Below, in pieces: positions 1 through 8,717 of a DNA stretch of 64,000 bases. Source of the DNA: Rhizobium sp. Leaf306 (GTDB taxonomy: Bacteria > Pseudomonadota > Alphaproteobacteria > Rhizobiales > Rhizobiaceae); contig NZ_LMNX01000002.1 in assembly GCF_001423425.1 (NCBI RefSeq), positions 744,001 through 808,000 of the forward strand, in the 5' to 3' direction. Under the pieces are notes generated by a model. The model was not told where the DNA came from. It did not search any database and saw only the letters and a list, made by a program, of their open reading frames with translations. Both the position numbers and the translations under genes were made by a program. Positions within the stretch are counted from its first letter, which is position 1. Each line of letters starts with the position of its first letter.

Positions 1-464
1 GAAATGGTGATGTTCATCTTGTTCTCGCCGCGCAGGCTGGCGACCATGGCGCCGTTCAGCTGGGCACGGTTGATGCCCATCACGACCTTGTCGCCATTGA
101 CGGAGCCGGAGACGATGTCGAGGCCCTTGCCCTGGGCGCCGTCCAGGAACTTGCCGGAATAGCCGGTGCTGCTCTGGCTGATGACCGCGGACATCGGCTG
201 CTGGAAAACGCCGACGCGGCAGGTGCCATCGAGCTTGATGCCGACAGTGCCATCCGGCTGTGCAGCGCCAATCAGGTTGCAGCTGAACTTCGTACCCTTG
301 TACTTGCCCGCGACGATTTCGCCCGGACCCTTCCAGACGCCACCGACCTGCTGGAAAAAGGATTTGTCACGCGAAGCCGCGGAGGCCTCCGGTGCCAGGG
401 CGGGAGCAGTTGCGATGGTCAGTGCAACGATGCCACCGAAAAGCGAAAAGAAGCGCGAATACAT
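1..464 (-). CDS. Secreted hypothetical protein (3' part missing at window edge)
   Basis: About 154 codons are readable from an ATG at 464 down to the window edge, so the C-terminus is missing. The N-terminus has a short charged start, a hydrophobic core and Ala-rich cleavage-like residues near position 29, which is a classical signal peptide. The mature part begins with a Phe-Phe-Gln-Gln-Val-Gly-Gly-Val-Trp-Lys-Gly-Pro-Gly segment and continues as Gly/Ser-rich, probably beta-structured sequence with two cysteines that could form a disulfide. I do not recognise a named family, and a small periplasmic or surface protein is the safest reading. It lies on the same strand as the YcjF-like gene 104 bp upstream, but having its own signal peptide it need not share that function. 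Confidence 0.7.
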   Translation of the reverse strand, partial: MYSRFFSLFGGIVALTIATAPALAPEASAASRDKSFFQQVGGVWKGPGEIVAGKYKGTKFSCNLIGAAQPDGTVGIKLDGTCRVGVFQQPMSAVISQSSTGYSGKFLDGAQGKGLDIVSGSVNGDKVVMGINRAQLNGAMVASLRGENKMNITI

Positions 465-567
465 GTGCTTTCCCTTGGAAACCAGAAACTTCAAGTGCCT
501 CGCAAATTAGCTTGGAATGGTTAATGACTGGTATCTTTTCGGGTCATTAAGGGTCACAGAGGCGCGA

Positions 568-1641
568 TCAATCGGTCTTGCGCGGGCCGACGGGAGAGAT
601 GTCGGACATGAAATCGCCGATCCCCGGGCGCTTCACAGCGTGGAAGGGAAGAGGGCGGCAAAGATCCATCGCGGCAATGCCGATACGCGCCGTCAGCAGG
701 CCGTTGATGACGCCTTCGCCGAGTTTGCTTGAAAGCCTCGATGCCAAACCATGGCCCAGAACCTGCTGAGCGATTCCGTCTCCAACTGCGATCGAACCTG
801 TCACCGCCAGATGCGCCATCACGTCCCGCATGAGCTTCAACAGTCCGAGCGTGCCTGGGCGCCCGCCGTAGAGGTCCGCCATCGCGCGGATCAGTCGTGT
901 CACCTCGAACAGGACATAGACGAGATCAACGACCGCGCGGGGGCTGACAGCGGTGACGACCGAGACCCGTTTCGAGGCGCCAAGAATGAGGACGCGTGCC
1001 TGCCGGTCGAGCGGCGACAGGAGTTCTCGCTCGGCGAGATCGATGAGTTGTGGCCCGTCGATGATGTCGTCTTTCGTCGCATCGAGCGCGGCACGTCCGC
1101 GGGCGGTCTCCGCCCGGTGACCTGTCAGTTTCGTGAGCGCGGCGACGACGGTTCTGGCTGCCGTCGGCCTTGGTGATTTCAGGGCGTCTTCCGCTTGCGT
1201 CTTCAGCGTCTGGACCGCAGCAAGCCGCATCATCCCGATGATTTCGCGACCGACCATGACCAGAAGCGCGACGATGCCGACGCCCAGCGCTGCCGCTGCG
1301 GCGTAACCGAGCCAGTCGGACCGTGCAAAGAGATCCCGGATGATCCGATCCGCCCAGAGGCCGAACGCAAGCGACAGGAACGTGCCGAAGGCCGCGGCCG
1401 CGAGGTTGGCGAAGGAGAAACGCTTCCGCTTCACCGGCACGGCGACGGCCAGCGCGTCTGGTGAAAGTTCCTGCGGGCTGATGAACGGATCGAGCTCGTC
1501 CGGCGTGATGGCGATGCCATCGTCAAACCGGCGGGGTGCGCGGTTCGGGTGGGTCTGTGGCTCTTCTTTCGTCGGAATGTCGTCGTCTACGACGAAGGAA
1601 GTTGGGCGGCGGCGGTCATCGGTGATCTTGCGGTCGGTCAT
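568..1641 (-). CDS. YcjF-like inner-membrane protein (TIGR01620/DUF697 family)
   Basis: A 357-residue protein. A polar N-terminal region of about 75 residues is followed by two membrane segments near residues 78-98 and 112-135 and a cytoplasmic C-terminal DUF697-type domain rich in Ala, Leu and Gly. This is the architecture of the YcjF/TIGR01620 family. Its ATG overlaps the stop of the upstream YcjX-like gene by 4 bp (ATGA), so the two are translationally coupled, as is usual for this pair. The YcjX/YcjF pair is linked to envelope stress and phage-shock regulons in enterobacteria, but the biochemical role is not established. Family assignment is fairly secure and function is open. Confidence 0.85.
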   Translation of the reverse strand: MTDRKITDDRRRPTSFVVDDDIPTKEEPQTHPNRAPRRFDDGIAITPDELDPFISPQELSPDALAVAVPVKRKRFSFANLAAAAFGTFLSLAFGLWADRIIRDLFARSDWLGYAAAAALGVGIVALLVMVGREIIGMMRLAAVQTLKTQAEDALKSPRPTAARTVVAALTKLTGHRAETARGRAALDATKDDIIDGPQLIDLAERELLSPLDRQARVLILGASKRVSVVTAVSPRAVVDLVYVLFEVTRLIRAMADLYGGRPGTLGLLKLMRDVMAHLAVTGSIAVGDGIAQQVLGHGLASRLSSKLGEGVINGLLTARIGIAAMDLCRPLPFHAVKRPGIGDFMSDISPVGPRKTD

Positions 1642-3104
1642 GCGAGGCGATCTCCCAGCAGGAACTGCATGGCGCGGTCTAGCCTGATATGCGGGACCGA
1701 TAGGGTAATGCCGCCCTTTTCGTCGAGGGCTGGGGGTCGGAAACGAACCACGTTGACATCAGGAAGCTCGGAACCCGGCTGACCGAGCTGGCGAAACAAG
1801 GCCTCCGGGTCGGCCGGTAGGTCTCCCGGGAAGATCGCCGTCTGGCGCGTGCCGTCAAAGACTTCGCCATTGATGGTTTCGCCCGCCATCGGGGTGCCGA
1901 CGATGACCGGCAGCTGATGGCTGCCGTCCTTGACCGAGGCCTCGCGCGTGGCGCGCACGGAGGCGATTGCCATCACGTCGATGCCGGCGCCGGCCATGCC
2001 GATCCGCTCGATGGCGCGGTCGACGAGCCGGCCGGTCAGGCGTTCCAGCCGGTCGTGGCTTTCATGATGCAGATGGTCGGCTTTGGTGGCCGCGACCAGC
2101 ACCTTGTCGATGCGCCGGCCGACGAGCGACGAGAAGAAGCTGTTGTGGCCGGGACGGAAGCAGGCGAGTACGTCGGTCAGTGCGCGTTCCAGATCCTGCA
2201 CGGCCTCGGGGCCACGGTTGATCGCCTGGAGCGCGTCGATCAGCACGATCTGCCGGTCGAGACGCGCGAAATGCTCGCGGAAGAAGGGTTTGACGACGAT
2301 TGTCTTGTAGGCGTCGTAGCGGCGCTCCATCATTGCCCGGAACGACCCCTTCGGGGCCGGCGTATCCGGAAGATCGGCGAGGGGCGCAAAGGTGAGGGCG
2401 GGCGAACCTTCCAGGTCGCCGGGCATCAGAAATCGCCCGGGCGGCAGGGTGGAGAGCGAGCGCTCATCAGATTTGCAGGCTTTCAGGTAGGCCGCAAAAC
2501 TCTCGGCCAGCCGACGCGCGGTTCCTTCGTCCGCCGGTGCGTCCATGTCTATGCCGGAGGCGAACGAAAGCCAGTCCTTCGACAACTCGGCGCGAATGCC
2601 GGTCCGGGCAAGGTCTACGGTGTTGCGGCTGAAGGTCTCGTAATCCTGTGCCAGCAGCGGCAGATCGAGCAGCCATTCGCCGGGATAGTCGACGATGTCG
2701 ATCGAAAGCCTTCCGCGGGAAAACATCCGGTTCCATCCACTGGCGCTTTGATATTCCAGCGTGACGCGGAGTTCCGAGATCGCGCGCGTCGAATCCGGCC
2801 AGATCCGTTCGCGCACCAGTGCGTCGATGTGATCCTCATACTGGAAGCGCGGTATCGCGTCGTCCGGCTGCTGCTCGAGCCGCGCCTGCGAGACCCGGCC
2901 GGAGCGCATTGCCTCGAACAGCGGCAGTCGGCCGCCGTTCAGGAGATTGTGGACAAGCGACGAGATGAACACTGTCTTGCCGGCACGCGACAAGCCGGTA
3001 ACGCCAAGCCGCATCGACGGGTTGACCAAGTTCGAGGCGCGATCGGCGAGATTATCGAGAGCAATCTTCGCGTCGTCGGTGATACTGGTGAGCGCTGGCG
3101 GCAA
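1638..3104 (-). CDS. YcjX family P-loop GTPase-like protein (DUF463)
   Basis: A 488-residue protein with a Walker A sequence GLSRAGKT near residue 39, a DYPGE motif near residue 138 at the Walker B/switch position, and a TKADH motif near residue 345 that fits a guanine-specificity loop. Length and motif order match the YcjX (DUF463) family of stress-linked nucleotide-binding proteins. The start is a TTG with GGGACG about 7 nt upstream. The first in-frame ATG lies only a few residues before the P-loop, so the TTG is preferred. It forms a coupled operon with the downstream YcjF-like membrane gene, suggesting a membrane-tethered GTPase complex (inference). Confidence 0.88.
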   Translation of the reverse strand: MPPALTSITDDAKIALDNLADRASNLVNPSMRLGVTGLSRAGKTVFISSLVHNLLNGGRLPLFEAMRSGRVSQARLEQQPDDAIPRFQYEDHIDALVRERIWPDSTRAISELRVTLEYQSASGWNRMFSRGRLSIDIVDYPGEWLLDLPLLAQDYETFSRNTVDLARTGIRAELSKDWLSFASGIDMDAPADEGTARRLAESFAAYLKACKSDERSLSTLPPGRFLMPGDLEGSPALTFAPLADLPDTPAPKGSFRAMMERRYDAYKTIVVKPFFREHFARLDRQIVLIDALQAINRGPEAVQDLERALTDVLACFRPGHNSFFSSLVGRRIDKVLVAATKADHLHHESHDRLERLTGRLVDRAIERIGMAGAGIDVMAIASVRATREASVKDGSHQLPVIVGTPMAGETINGEVFDGTRQTAIFPGDLPADPEALFRQLGQPGSELPDVNVVRFRPPALDEKGGITLSVPHIRLDRAMQFLLGDRLA

Positions 3105-3185
3105 GGTTTCGTCCCAAAACTGTTTGTCGCTATATAGGGACCGTCAGGCAATGCGCAAAGGGATGGGATGCCTTGGAATCTGTGG

Positions 3186-3713
3186 TCACGGCGTGATGAA
3201 ATCCGTCAGGTTCCATGCGGGTCGCGAGCCGTCGCTTCGGCCTGCGTGATCGATGACAGCAAGGCCTGCCGTCGGATACCCTGAGGGCAGGGCGCGGGCT
3301 GCATGCTCTTTTCCGATCAGTTCCCCGAACACGTCCTCGATCGTCGGGTTATGCCCGACGAGCATCACCGATCCGCTGCGGTCGCTGGTGAAAATCAGCG
3401 CGAGATAGGTGCCGACCGATCCGTTGTAGACCTCGTCGATGAATTCGGGCTCGATGGTTTCGCTGATTGCGCGGCGCACCGCCTCCGCAGTCTGGCGGCA
3501 ACGCATAGCCGTCGAACTGATGACAGCGTCGGGGCGGTAGCGACGGTCCGCCGCCTTGTCGGCAACGATTTCCGCTTCGGCGAAACCATCCGTCGTCAGT
3601 GTTCGATCGAAATCTCTCTGACCCTGTTCCGGGTTGGCCGCCCGGCCGTGCCGGAGGAGGTAGATGCGTGACGGCGGCGGCGCGAGTGTCGGCATATCGG
3701 TGAAAGACGCCAT
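3186..3713 (-). CDS. SixA-like histidine phosphatase
   Basis: A 175-residue protein of the histidine phosphatase (phosphoglycerate mutase-like) superfamily. The catalytic RHG motif is in YLLRHGRA near residue 22, and the second catalytic His sits in LVGHNP near residue 118. The short single-domain form resembles SixA, which dephosphorylates phosphohistidine on phosphotransfer proteins. The ATG is preceded by AAGGAG at a 7-nt spacing, which fixes the start. The gene lies just upstream of the YcjX operon on the same strand (81 bp gap) and is divergent from dksA. The substrate cannot be read from sequence. Phosphohistidine phosphatase is the family inference, and other small-molecule phosphatases remain possible. 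Confidence 0.82.
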   Translation of the reverse strand: MASFTDMPTLAPPPSRIYLLRHGRAANPEQGQRDFDRTLTTDGFAEAEIVADKAADRRYRPDAVISSTAMRCRQTAEAVRRAISETIEPEFIDEVYNGSVGTYLALIFTSDRSGSVMLVGHNPTIEDVFGELIGKEHAARALPSGYPTAGLAVIDHAGRSDGSRPAWNLTDFITP

Positions 3714-3864
3714 TTCATTCTCCTTTGACCGCCTGGACGGTAATTCCGTGACTTCGGAACTTCAACCACGCCTGCGCCATGATTGCCAGTTGCGCTGCCC
3801 AGGATCCGGTTTCAACCGAAGTCGATTAAAGCATAGAAAATAGTCATTTAGCTGATTTTTGTGA

Positions 3865-3878
3865 CAATTTTAAAATTG
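3865..3878. promoter_or_regulatory. 14-bp perfect palindrome upstream of dksA
   Basis: CAATTTTAAAATTG is a perfect palindrome in an AT-rich stretch, 22 bp upstream of the proposed dksA -35 element and within the divergent sixA/dksA spacer. It could bind a dimeric regulator, or it may simply be AT-rich promoter DNA. No matching known box is recognised. Confidence 0.3.
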
Positions 3879-3899
3879 CCTCAATAACGAGCGGAAGGC

Positions 3900-3928
3900 T
3901 TGAACCGGAACAACCAAAGCGATATAGA
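3900..3928 (+). promoter_or_regulatory. Putative dksA sigma-70 promoter
   Basis: TTGAAC at 3900-3905 and TATAGA at 3923-3928 are separated by 17 bp, giving a predicted start near 3935 and a leader of about 26 nt. A strong Shine-Dalgarno AGGAGA at 3949-3954 follows, 6 nt before a TTG at 3961. That ribosome site decides in favour of the TTG start over the ATG at 3940. Confidence 0.5.
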
Positions 3929-3960
3929 GCGGCCACGAGATGTTCTTCAGGAGAATCGCG

Positions 3961-4380
3961 TTGAGTGAGAAGATCGATCTTAGCAATTATGTACTCTCGG
4001 AAACCGACGAGTTCATGAATGCAAACCAGAAGGCGTATTTCCGGGCAAAACTGACGGCCTGGAGAAACGATATCCTGCGGGAGGCGCGGGAGACTCTGGA
4101 TCATCTGGCAGAGGAAAGTGCCAACCATCCCGATCTGGCCGATCGCGCATCTTCGGAAACCGATAGAGCCATCGAGCTTCGTGCCCGTGACCGGCAGCGC
4201 AAGTTGATCTCCAAGATCGACGCGGCGATGCAGCGCATCGACGACGGGACCTATGGCTATTGCGAAGAAACCGGCGAGCCAATCGGACTGAAGCGTCTTG
4301 ACGCCCGGCCGATCGCAACCCTGTCGATCGAGGCCCAGGAGCGGCACGAGCGTCGCGAAAAGGTCTATCGCGACGAATGA
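3961..4380 (+). CDS. dksA: DksA RNA polymerase-binding transcription factor
   Basis: A 139-residue DksA/TraR-family protein. It binds the RNA polymerase secondary channel and, with ppGpp, adjusts initiation at rRNA and biosynthetic promoters. The coiled-coil region carries the tip motif D-x2-D-x-A (DLADRA). The C-terminal zinc-finger region keeps only the first of the four usual cysteines: GYCEETGE is followed by Ser and Ala where the second pair should be, so the order is C-T-S-A. One-cysteine DksA proteins that work without the C4 zinc site are known in alphaproteobacteria (for example Rhodobacter). The TTG start is chosen for its AGGAGA site. The gene stands alone and ends at a bidirectional terminator. 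Confidence 0.93.
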   Translation: MSEKIDLSNYVLSETDEFMNANQKAYFRAKLTAWRNDILREARETLDHLAEESANHPDLADRASSETDRAIELRARDRQRKLISKIDAAMQRIDDGTYGYCEETGEPIGLKRLDARPIATLSIEAQERHERREKVYRDE

Positions 4381-4411
4381 TTTCTGCTTGACGCATGGTC
4401 TACGGCAGAAA

Positions 4412-4445
4412 CGACAAAAGGCACGGGAAACCGTGCCTTTTGTCG
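4412..4445. terminator. Bidirectional terminator between dksA and the FliO-like gene
   Basis: A perfect 15-bp stem (arms CGACAAAAGGCACGG and its complement) closes on a GAAA tetraloop, with T-rich arms in both directions. It sits between the convergent ends of dksA and the minus-strand gene ending at 4487. Confidence 0.85.
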
Positions 4446-4486
4446 TTTGATGTCATGGATACGTGCAAAGCCCGCGGCCCTGCATG

Positions 4487-5575
4487 TCATTTATCGCGCG
4501 TGGCGGACATTTCCCCAAATATACGGGCGACTTCGTCCTGAAGTGATGGCTCGGCAGTCGCGCCGGTAATCGGTGCGACAGCAGGATCGCGCTGCGGCAA
4601 CTGGCGGTTTGGTGCTGGTACCGCGATCGTCTCGCGGCCGGCGTTTTCCCGCGCCGCAAGGTTTTGTGCCATTTCCTCTTCCAAAATTTTCTCGAAATCG
4701 CTCCCGAGCATCTTCGGCTTTTCGAGGGCCGGCTGTCCGCCGGTCGAGAGGTCCTCAGGATTGATCGGGACAACGCGCGACGGTTCTGTCGGCTGGTCGG
4801 GCTCGGAGTGAGCAAGAACCCGACTGCGCGCGGCTTCAAGCGCGTTTGCCGCATCGTCGACCCTGGATGGTGCAGGCTGCGGGATCGCCGTGATCGCTGC
4901 CGCGGCGATCGGCGCTGCGGCAACGCCAGCGGCTGTCGAAACCGTTGCCGGGATGACGACGGTCGGTGCCGGACGCTGTGGCTCGGGGGCGGATTGTCTT
5001 GCCGGCGGATCCAGTCGCTGCGGGGCGGGTGGCGATACGGACGCAGTCGGCGTCGGCTCCGACCGGGATACCGGGCTCACAGGGCGAGCGGGAATGGGAG
5101 ATGGCTGGGTCGCGAGTGGTGGCTTCGCACGCGGGGCGTCGTCGCGCACTGAAATCTCCCGCATGGCCTCAGGTCGTTCGGCCTCCGGCAGAGCTGCCGG
5201 GCGAGGGTCCGGACGCTGCCTCTGGGCAAGTGCGGGACGCGGTTCAGAAGGCGCGCTTTCAATGGCGGAGGGCTGTGAGGGCGAGTTCGTCGCTATGCCG
5301 GTTTCGATCACGATATCGGTCGGCCCGCCGATCATGACGAGGTGCTCCACGCCGTCGCGGCGGATCAGCACGAGGCGGCGACGTGCATCGACGGCTGCCG
5401 CATCCAGCACCTGCAGCCGCGGATTGCGGTTGCGTCCCCCGCGGACGAACGGCGACGGTCCATTGCGACCGCGCAGCATCCACAAGATGCCGAACAGGAA
5501 GAGAAGCCCGATGCCGACACCGAGGACCGCGATAACCATCCGGCTGCCATAGGCGCCCATCAGTTCTTCGGCCAT
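4487..5575 (-). CDS. FliO-domain-like membrane protein with long proline-rich tail
   Basis: A 362-residue protein starting at the ATG preceded by GAGGAG 9 nt upstream. A longer reading frame upstream has no ribosome site. Residues 10-33 form one membrane helix. The next 60 residues (RLQVLDAAAVDARRRLVLIR, then VEHLVMIGG) match the FliO pattern of flagellar export proteins. From about residue 110 the protein is Pro/Ala/Arg-rich and low-complexity up to a final 100-residue region with few features. FliO family members are usually much shorter and sit in fli operons; this one has no flagellar neighbours and is divergent from cckA. It may be a stand-alone FliO homologue or an envelope protein reusing the fold. 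Confidence 0.75.
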   Translation of the reverse strand: MAEELMGAYGSRMVIAVLGVGIGLLFLFGILWMLRGRNGPSPFVRGGRNRNPRLQVLDAAAVDARRRLVLIRRDGVEHLVMIGGPTDIVIETGIATNSPSQPSAIESAPSEPRPALAQRQRPDPRPAALPEAERPEAMREISVRDDAPRAKPPLATQPSPIPARPVSPVSRSEPTPTASVSPPAPQRLDPPARQSAPEPQRPAPTVVIPATVSTAAGVAAAPIAAAAITAIPQPAPSRVDDAANALEAARSRVLAHSEPDQPTEPSRVVPINPEDLSTGGQPALEKPKMLGSDFEKILEEEMAQNLAARENAGRETIAVPAPNRQLPQRDPAVAPITGATAEPSLQDEVARIFGEMSATRDK

Positions 5576-5850
5576 ATGCTGATACTCCTCATGCCAATCG
5601 TCACATTTGAAAAGACGACAATTTTCGCTTCGATCAAGGGGTGCTGCGATGCTGTCTTGATGGAAAACATCACTTCGAGGAGGAAAGATAGGGCACAAGT
5701 CTTCACTGTCCCGGGTTTTCTGGCACAACGGAGCTTTTTGCGTCGCCGACAACTTGCTAAGAAGGAATCATAGGGTTTTCGGCTCCGTGGAGCATGACGG
5801 CCGCAGTAGGATGGCTTCGGCAGTCGGCCGTTGCGAAATGCGAGGGATTG

Positions 5851-8472
5851 ATGACGAAGTTGCAGCAGGGCGGCAACTACGAGACCCCACTGGTCGAGCG
5901 TAAGACGCGGGGTGGAACCATTCTTCGGATCGTGCTTCTTGCGCTGGTGCTGCTGGGCGTTGCAGTCGCTTTTGTGGTTTTTCAGCAGGCACTCGACAAT
6001 GAGATTGTGCTCGGCCTGCTGGGCATCCTTGCCATGGTCGGCATATTTTTCCTCGTCTCTTCGATGATTGGCCTCGTGGAAGTCATGCCGCAATCGAGGT
6101 CCGACGATCTCGCCCGCGCTTTCCTGGCCGGCCATCCGGACGGTATCCTGATCACGGACATCAAGGGTCGCATCGTCTACGCGAACGCTGCCTATGGTCG
6201 GATGACCGGTGCGACGAAAAAGAGCGATATCCAGTCCCTTGAAACGCTTCTGTCCAAGTCGCGCGAATCCAACGAGGCGCTCTACAGGCTGACATCCGCG
6301 CTGCGGGAAGGCCGCGAGGGTCATGAAGAATTCCGCCTGCTGCAGCCGCTTGGCCGCAGCACGGGCACTGCCGTCGTTGGAGAGAATGGTGCGGGCGCCT
6401 TCTGGTACAGGCTGAAGGCCGGCCTTCTGGCGGGTTCCGGAAACAACAAGGCGCAGCTCGACATCTGGCAGATTACCGACACGACCTCGGAACGGTCGGA
6501 CCAGGAGCGCTTCTTTCGCGAACTGCAAAACGCCATCGACTACCTCGACCATGCGCCGGTCGGGTTCTTTTCCGCGGGCAAGAAGGGCGAGATCTTTTAT
6601 CTCAACGCCACGCTGGCTGAATGGCTGGGTCTCGATCTGACCAAGTTTTCTCCGGGATCGATGACGATCGACGATCTCGTGGCGGGCGAGGGCATGGCGC
6701 TGATCCAGTCGGTTCAACCGGCGCCAGGCCTGAAGCGCACGGAGACGCTCGATCTCGACCTGCGCCGTGCCAACGGCCAGAGCCTGCCGGTGCGACTTGT
6801 TCACAGCGTCAGCTCCATGCGCGACGGTGCGCCCGGCGAAAGCCGCAGTGTCGTGATCAACCGGCCGCATGGTGAGGACACCGATCAATCCGCGTCTGCG
6901 ATGCGTTTTACGCGCTTTTTCAACAACACGCCGATGGCCATTGCGTCCGTCGATGGCGAGGGCCGGATCCTGCGCATCAATGCGCCGTTCCTGCGACTGT
7001 TCGCCGGGGTTCTGACCCGCGACGACGTGGAAAGTGGTGCGTCGCTGGAGCGTATCGCGCACGAGACGACCCGCGATCAGCTGATGGCGGCGCTTGCTGC
7101 CGCACGCGACCGTCAGGGCGACATTACTCCGATCGATTCGCGGCATCCGGGCGACGAGACCCGCTATCTGCGTTTCTACGTCAATGCGGTGATCGACGAG
7201 AGCGACGAGGCACCCGAAGAGGCGGCCATCATCTATTCCGTCGAGACGACCGAGCAAAAGGCGCTCGAGACGCAGATGGCGCAGACCCAGAAGCTGAATG
7301 CGGTGGGAACGCTTGCCGGCGGTATCGCGCACGATTTCAACAATGTGCTGACGGCAATCCTTCTGTCATCCGATCACCTGCTTTTGCAGGCGCGTCCGTC
7401 CGATGCGAGCTTTGCCGACCTGATGGAAATCAAGCGCAACGCCAACCGGGCCGCCGTTCTGGTGCGCCAGCTTCTGGCCTTCTCGCGCAAGCAGACGATG
7501 CGTCCGGCGGTGCTGAACCTCACCGATGTGGTGGGCGACCTGCGGATGCTGGTCGACCGGCTGATTTCCGGCACCAATGTCAAGCTCGATGTCGACTACG
7601 GGCGCGACTTGTGGCCGGTGCGCACCGACCTGTCGCAGTTCGAGCAGGTTCTGATCAACCTCTGCGTCAACGCGCGCGATGCGATGCCGCAGGGCGGCAC
7701 GATCCTGATCAAGACCCGCAATGTGACGGCCGAGGAAACCGCCGCCTTCCATCAGGCCGATCTGCCGGCGGAAGATCTCGTGATGGTCGAGGTCGCCGAC
7801 AGCGGCACGGGCATTCCGCCCGAGATCATGGACAAGATCTTCGAGCCGTTCTTCACCACCAAGGAAGTGGGCAAAGGGACAGGTCTCGGCCTTTCGATGG
7901 TCTATGGCATCATCAAACAGTCCGGCGGCTATATCTATCCGGAATCCGAAGTCGGTCGCGGAACGAGTTTCCGGCTGTTCCTGCCGCGTCACATTCCCGA
8001 AATACCGGTCATCACGCCAGAGGCCGCAGAGGCTGCAGCTCTGGCAGCCGCACAGCCTGTGGCTTTGAAAGCGCCGGCAGAGGATATGGATCTCACGGGC
8101 AAGTCTGCGGTCGTGCTGCTTGTGGAAGATGAAGAAGCGGTTCGCCGGGGTGGCAAGCGCATGCTGGAAACGCGCGGTTATACCGTGCACGAAGCCGGAT
8201 CCGGCGTCGAAGCACTCGACATCATGGACGAGCTCGAAGGCAAGGTTGATATCGTCGTTTCCGACGTTGTAATGCCTGAGATGGACGGGCCGACGCTTCT
8301 GACGGAACTGCGGAAATCCTATCCGGATCTGAAGTTCATCTTCGTCTCCGGATACGCGGAGGACGCGTTTGCGCGCAACCTGCCGGCCGATGCGAAGTTC
8401 GGTTTTCTGCCCAAGCCATTTTCGCTGAAGCAGCTTGCCGTTGCGGTTCGCGAGATGCTCGACTCGGACTGA
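5851..8472 (+). CDS. cckA: Cell-cycle hybrid histidine kinase CckA
   Basis: An 873-residue inner-membrane hybrid kinase. Two membrane helices lie near residues 25-45 and 51-73. PAS-type sensor regions follow, then a HisKA box [11 protein letters not shown] with phospho-acceptor His494, an HATPase domain with N-, G1- and G2-type motifs ([29 protein letters not shown]), and a C-terminal receiver whose phospho-acceptor is Asp805 in [11 protein letters not shown]. The domain order matches CckA, which feeds the ChpT-CtrA phosphorelay of alphaproteobacteria. ATG 5851 follows GAGGG and puts the first helix close to the N-terminus; an in-frame upstream start at 5794 is less likely. A GAATC CcrM-type site lies at 5765-5769. 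Confidence 0.95.
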   Translation: MTKLQQGGNYETPLVERKTRGGTILRIVLLALVLLGVAVAFVVFQQALDNEIVLGLLGILAMVGIFFLVSSMIGLVEVMPQSRSDDLARAFLAGHPDGILITDIKGRIVYANAAYGRMTGATKKSDIQSLETLLSKSRESNEALYRLTSALREGREGHEEFRLLQPLGRSTGTAVVGENGAGAFWYRLKAGLLAGSGNNKAQLDIWQITDTTSERSDQERFFRELQNAIDYLDHAPVGFFSAGKKGEIFYLNATLAEWLGLDLTKFSPGSMTIDDLVAGEGMALIQSVQPAPGLKRTETLDLDLRRANGQSLPVRLVHSVSSMRDGAPGESRSVVINRPHGEDTDQSASAMRFTRFFNNTPMAIASVDGEGRILRINAPFLRLFAGVLTRDDVESGASLERIAHETTRDQLMAALAAARDRQGDITPIDSRHPGDETRYLRFYVNAVIDESDEAPEEAAIIYSVETTEQKALETQMAQTQKLNAVGTLAGGIAHDFNNVLTAILLSSDHLLLQARPSDASFADLMEIKRNANRAAVLVRQLLAFSRKQTMRPAVLNLTDVVGDLRMLVDRLISGTNVKLDVDYGRDLWPVRTDLSQFEQVLINLCVNARDAMPQGGTILIKTRNVTAEETAAFHQADLPAEDLVMVEVADSGTGIPPEIMDKIFEPFFTTKEVGKGTGLGLSMVYGIIKQSGGYIYPESEVGRGTSFRLFLPRHIPEIPVITPEAAEAAALAAAQPVALKAPAEDMDLTGKSAVVLLVEDEEAVRRGGKRMLETRGYTVHEAGSGVEALDIMDELEGKVDIVVSDVVMPEMDGPTLLTELRKSYPDLKFIFVSGYAEDAFARNLPADAKFGFLPKPFSLKQLAVAVREMLDSD

Positions 8473-8499
8473 TTTTCTGATCCGCCTGCGAAACTTTAT

Positions 8500-8542
8500 G
8501 GAGCCTCGCGATTCGTCCGTCGAATGCGAGGCTCCTTGCTTT
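8500..8542 (+). terminator. Terminator after cckA
   Basis: GGAGCCTCGC pairs with GCGAGGCTCC (10 bp), with an inner ATTCG/CGAAT pairing, followed by TTGCTTT. It lies 28 nt after the cckA stop. Confidence 0.75.
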
Positions 8543-8574
8543 AACGCCTGATTTTCCACAGGTTATGCGTGCGT

Positions 8575-8589
8575 GAACGTTCCGGGAAC
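8575..8589. promoter_or_regulatory. Candidate second LexA (SOS) box, GAAC-N7-GAAC
   Basis: GAAC at 8575 and GAAC at 8586 are separated by exactly 7 nt. This direct-repeat form is the complement of the GTTC-N7-GTTC alphaproteobacterial LexA box. It lies 130 bp upstream of the recA ATG and 53 bp upstream of the box that overlaps the proposed promoter. Confidence 0.5.
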
Positions 8590-8631
8590 GAAATCGCGAT
8601 AACGCAGTTCAATCAAGCTGATAAAAGCCTC

Positions 8632-8657
8632 TTGATTGATGAGAACAAAAAGAGTAC
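8632..8657 (+). promoter_or_regulatory. recA SOS operator (GAAC-N7-GTAC) with overlapping promoter
   Basis: GAAC-AAAAAGA-GTAC at 8643-8657 exactly fits the operator form experimentally defined for the Rhizobium etli recA gene, and the earlier-described TTG-N11-CAA form is also present at 8632-8648. TTGATT at 8632 could serve as -35 with TACACG at 8655 as -10 (17-bp spacing), so bound LexA would cover the promoter. Box identity is strong, while the promoter hexamers are weaker. Confidence 0.75.
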
Positions 8658-8717
8658 ACGAAGTCCATCGGCTGCTTCATTGCTTGCGTGGCGGCAATAA
8701 CCTAAAGGTGGGACCTC

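Noticed and set aside
5560..7332. A 590-codon open frame opposite cckA
   Set aside because: It is antisense to the PAS and kinase regions of cckA and shows Arg/His-rich sequence typical of a shadow frame.
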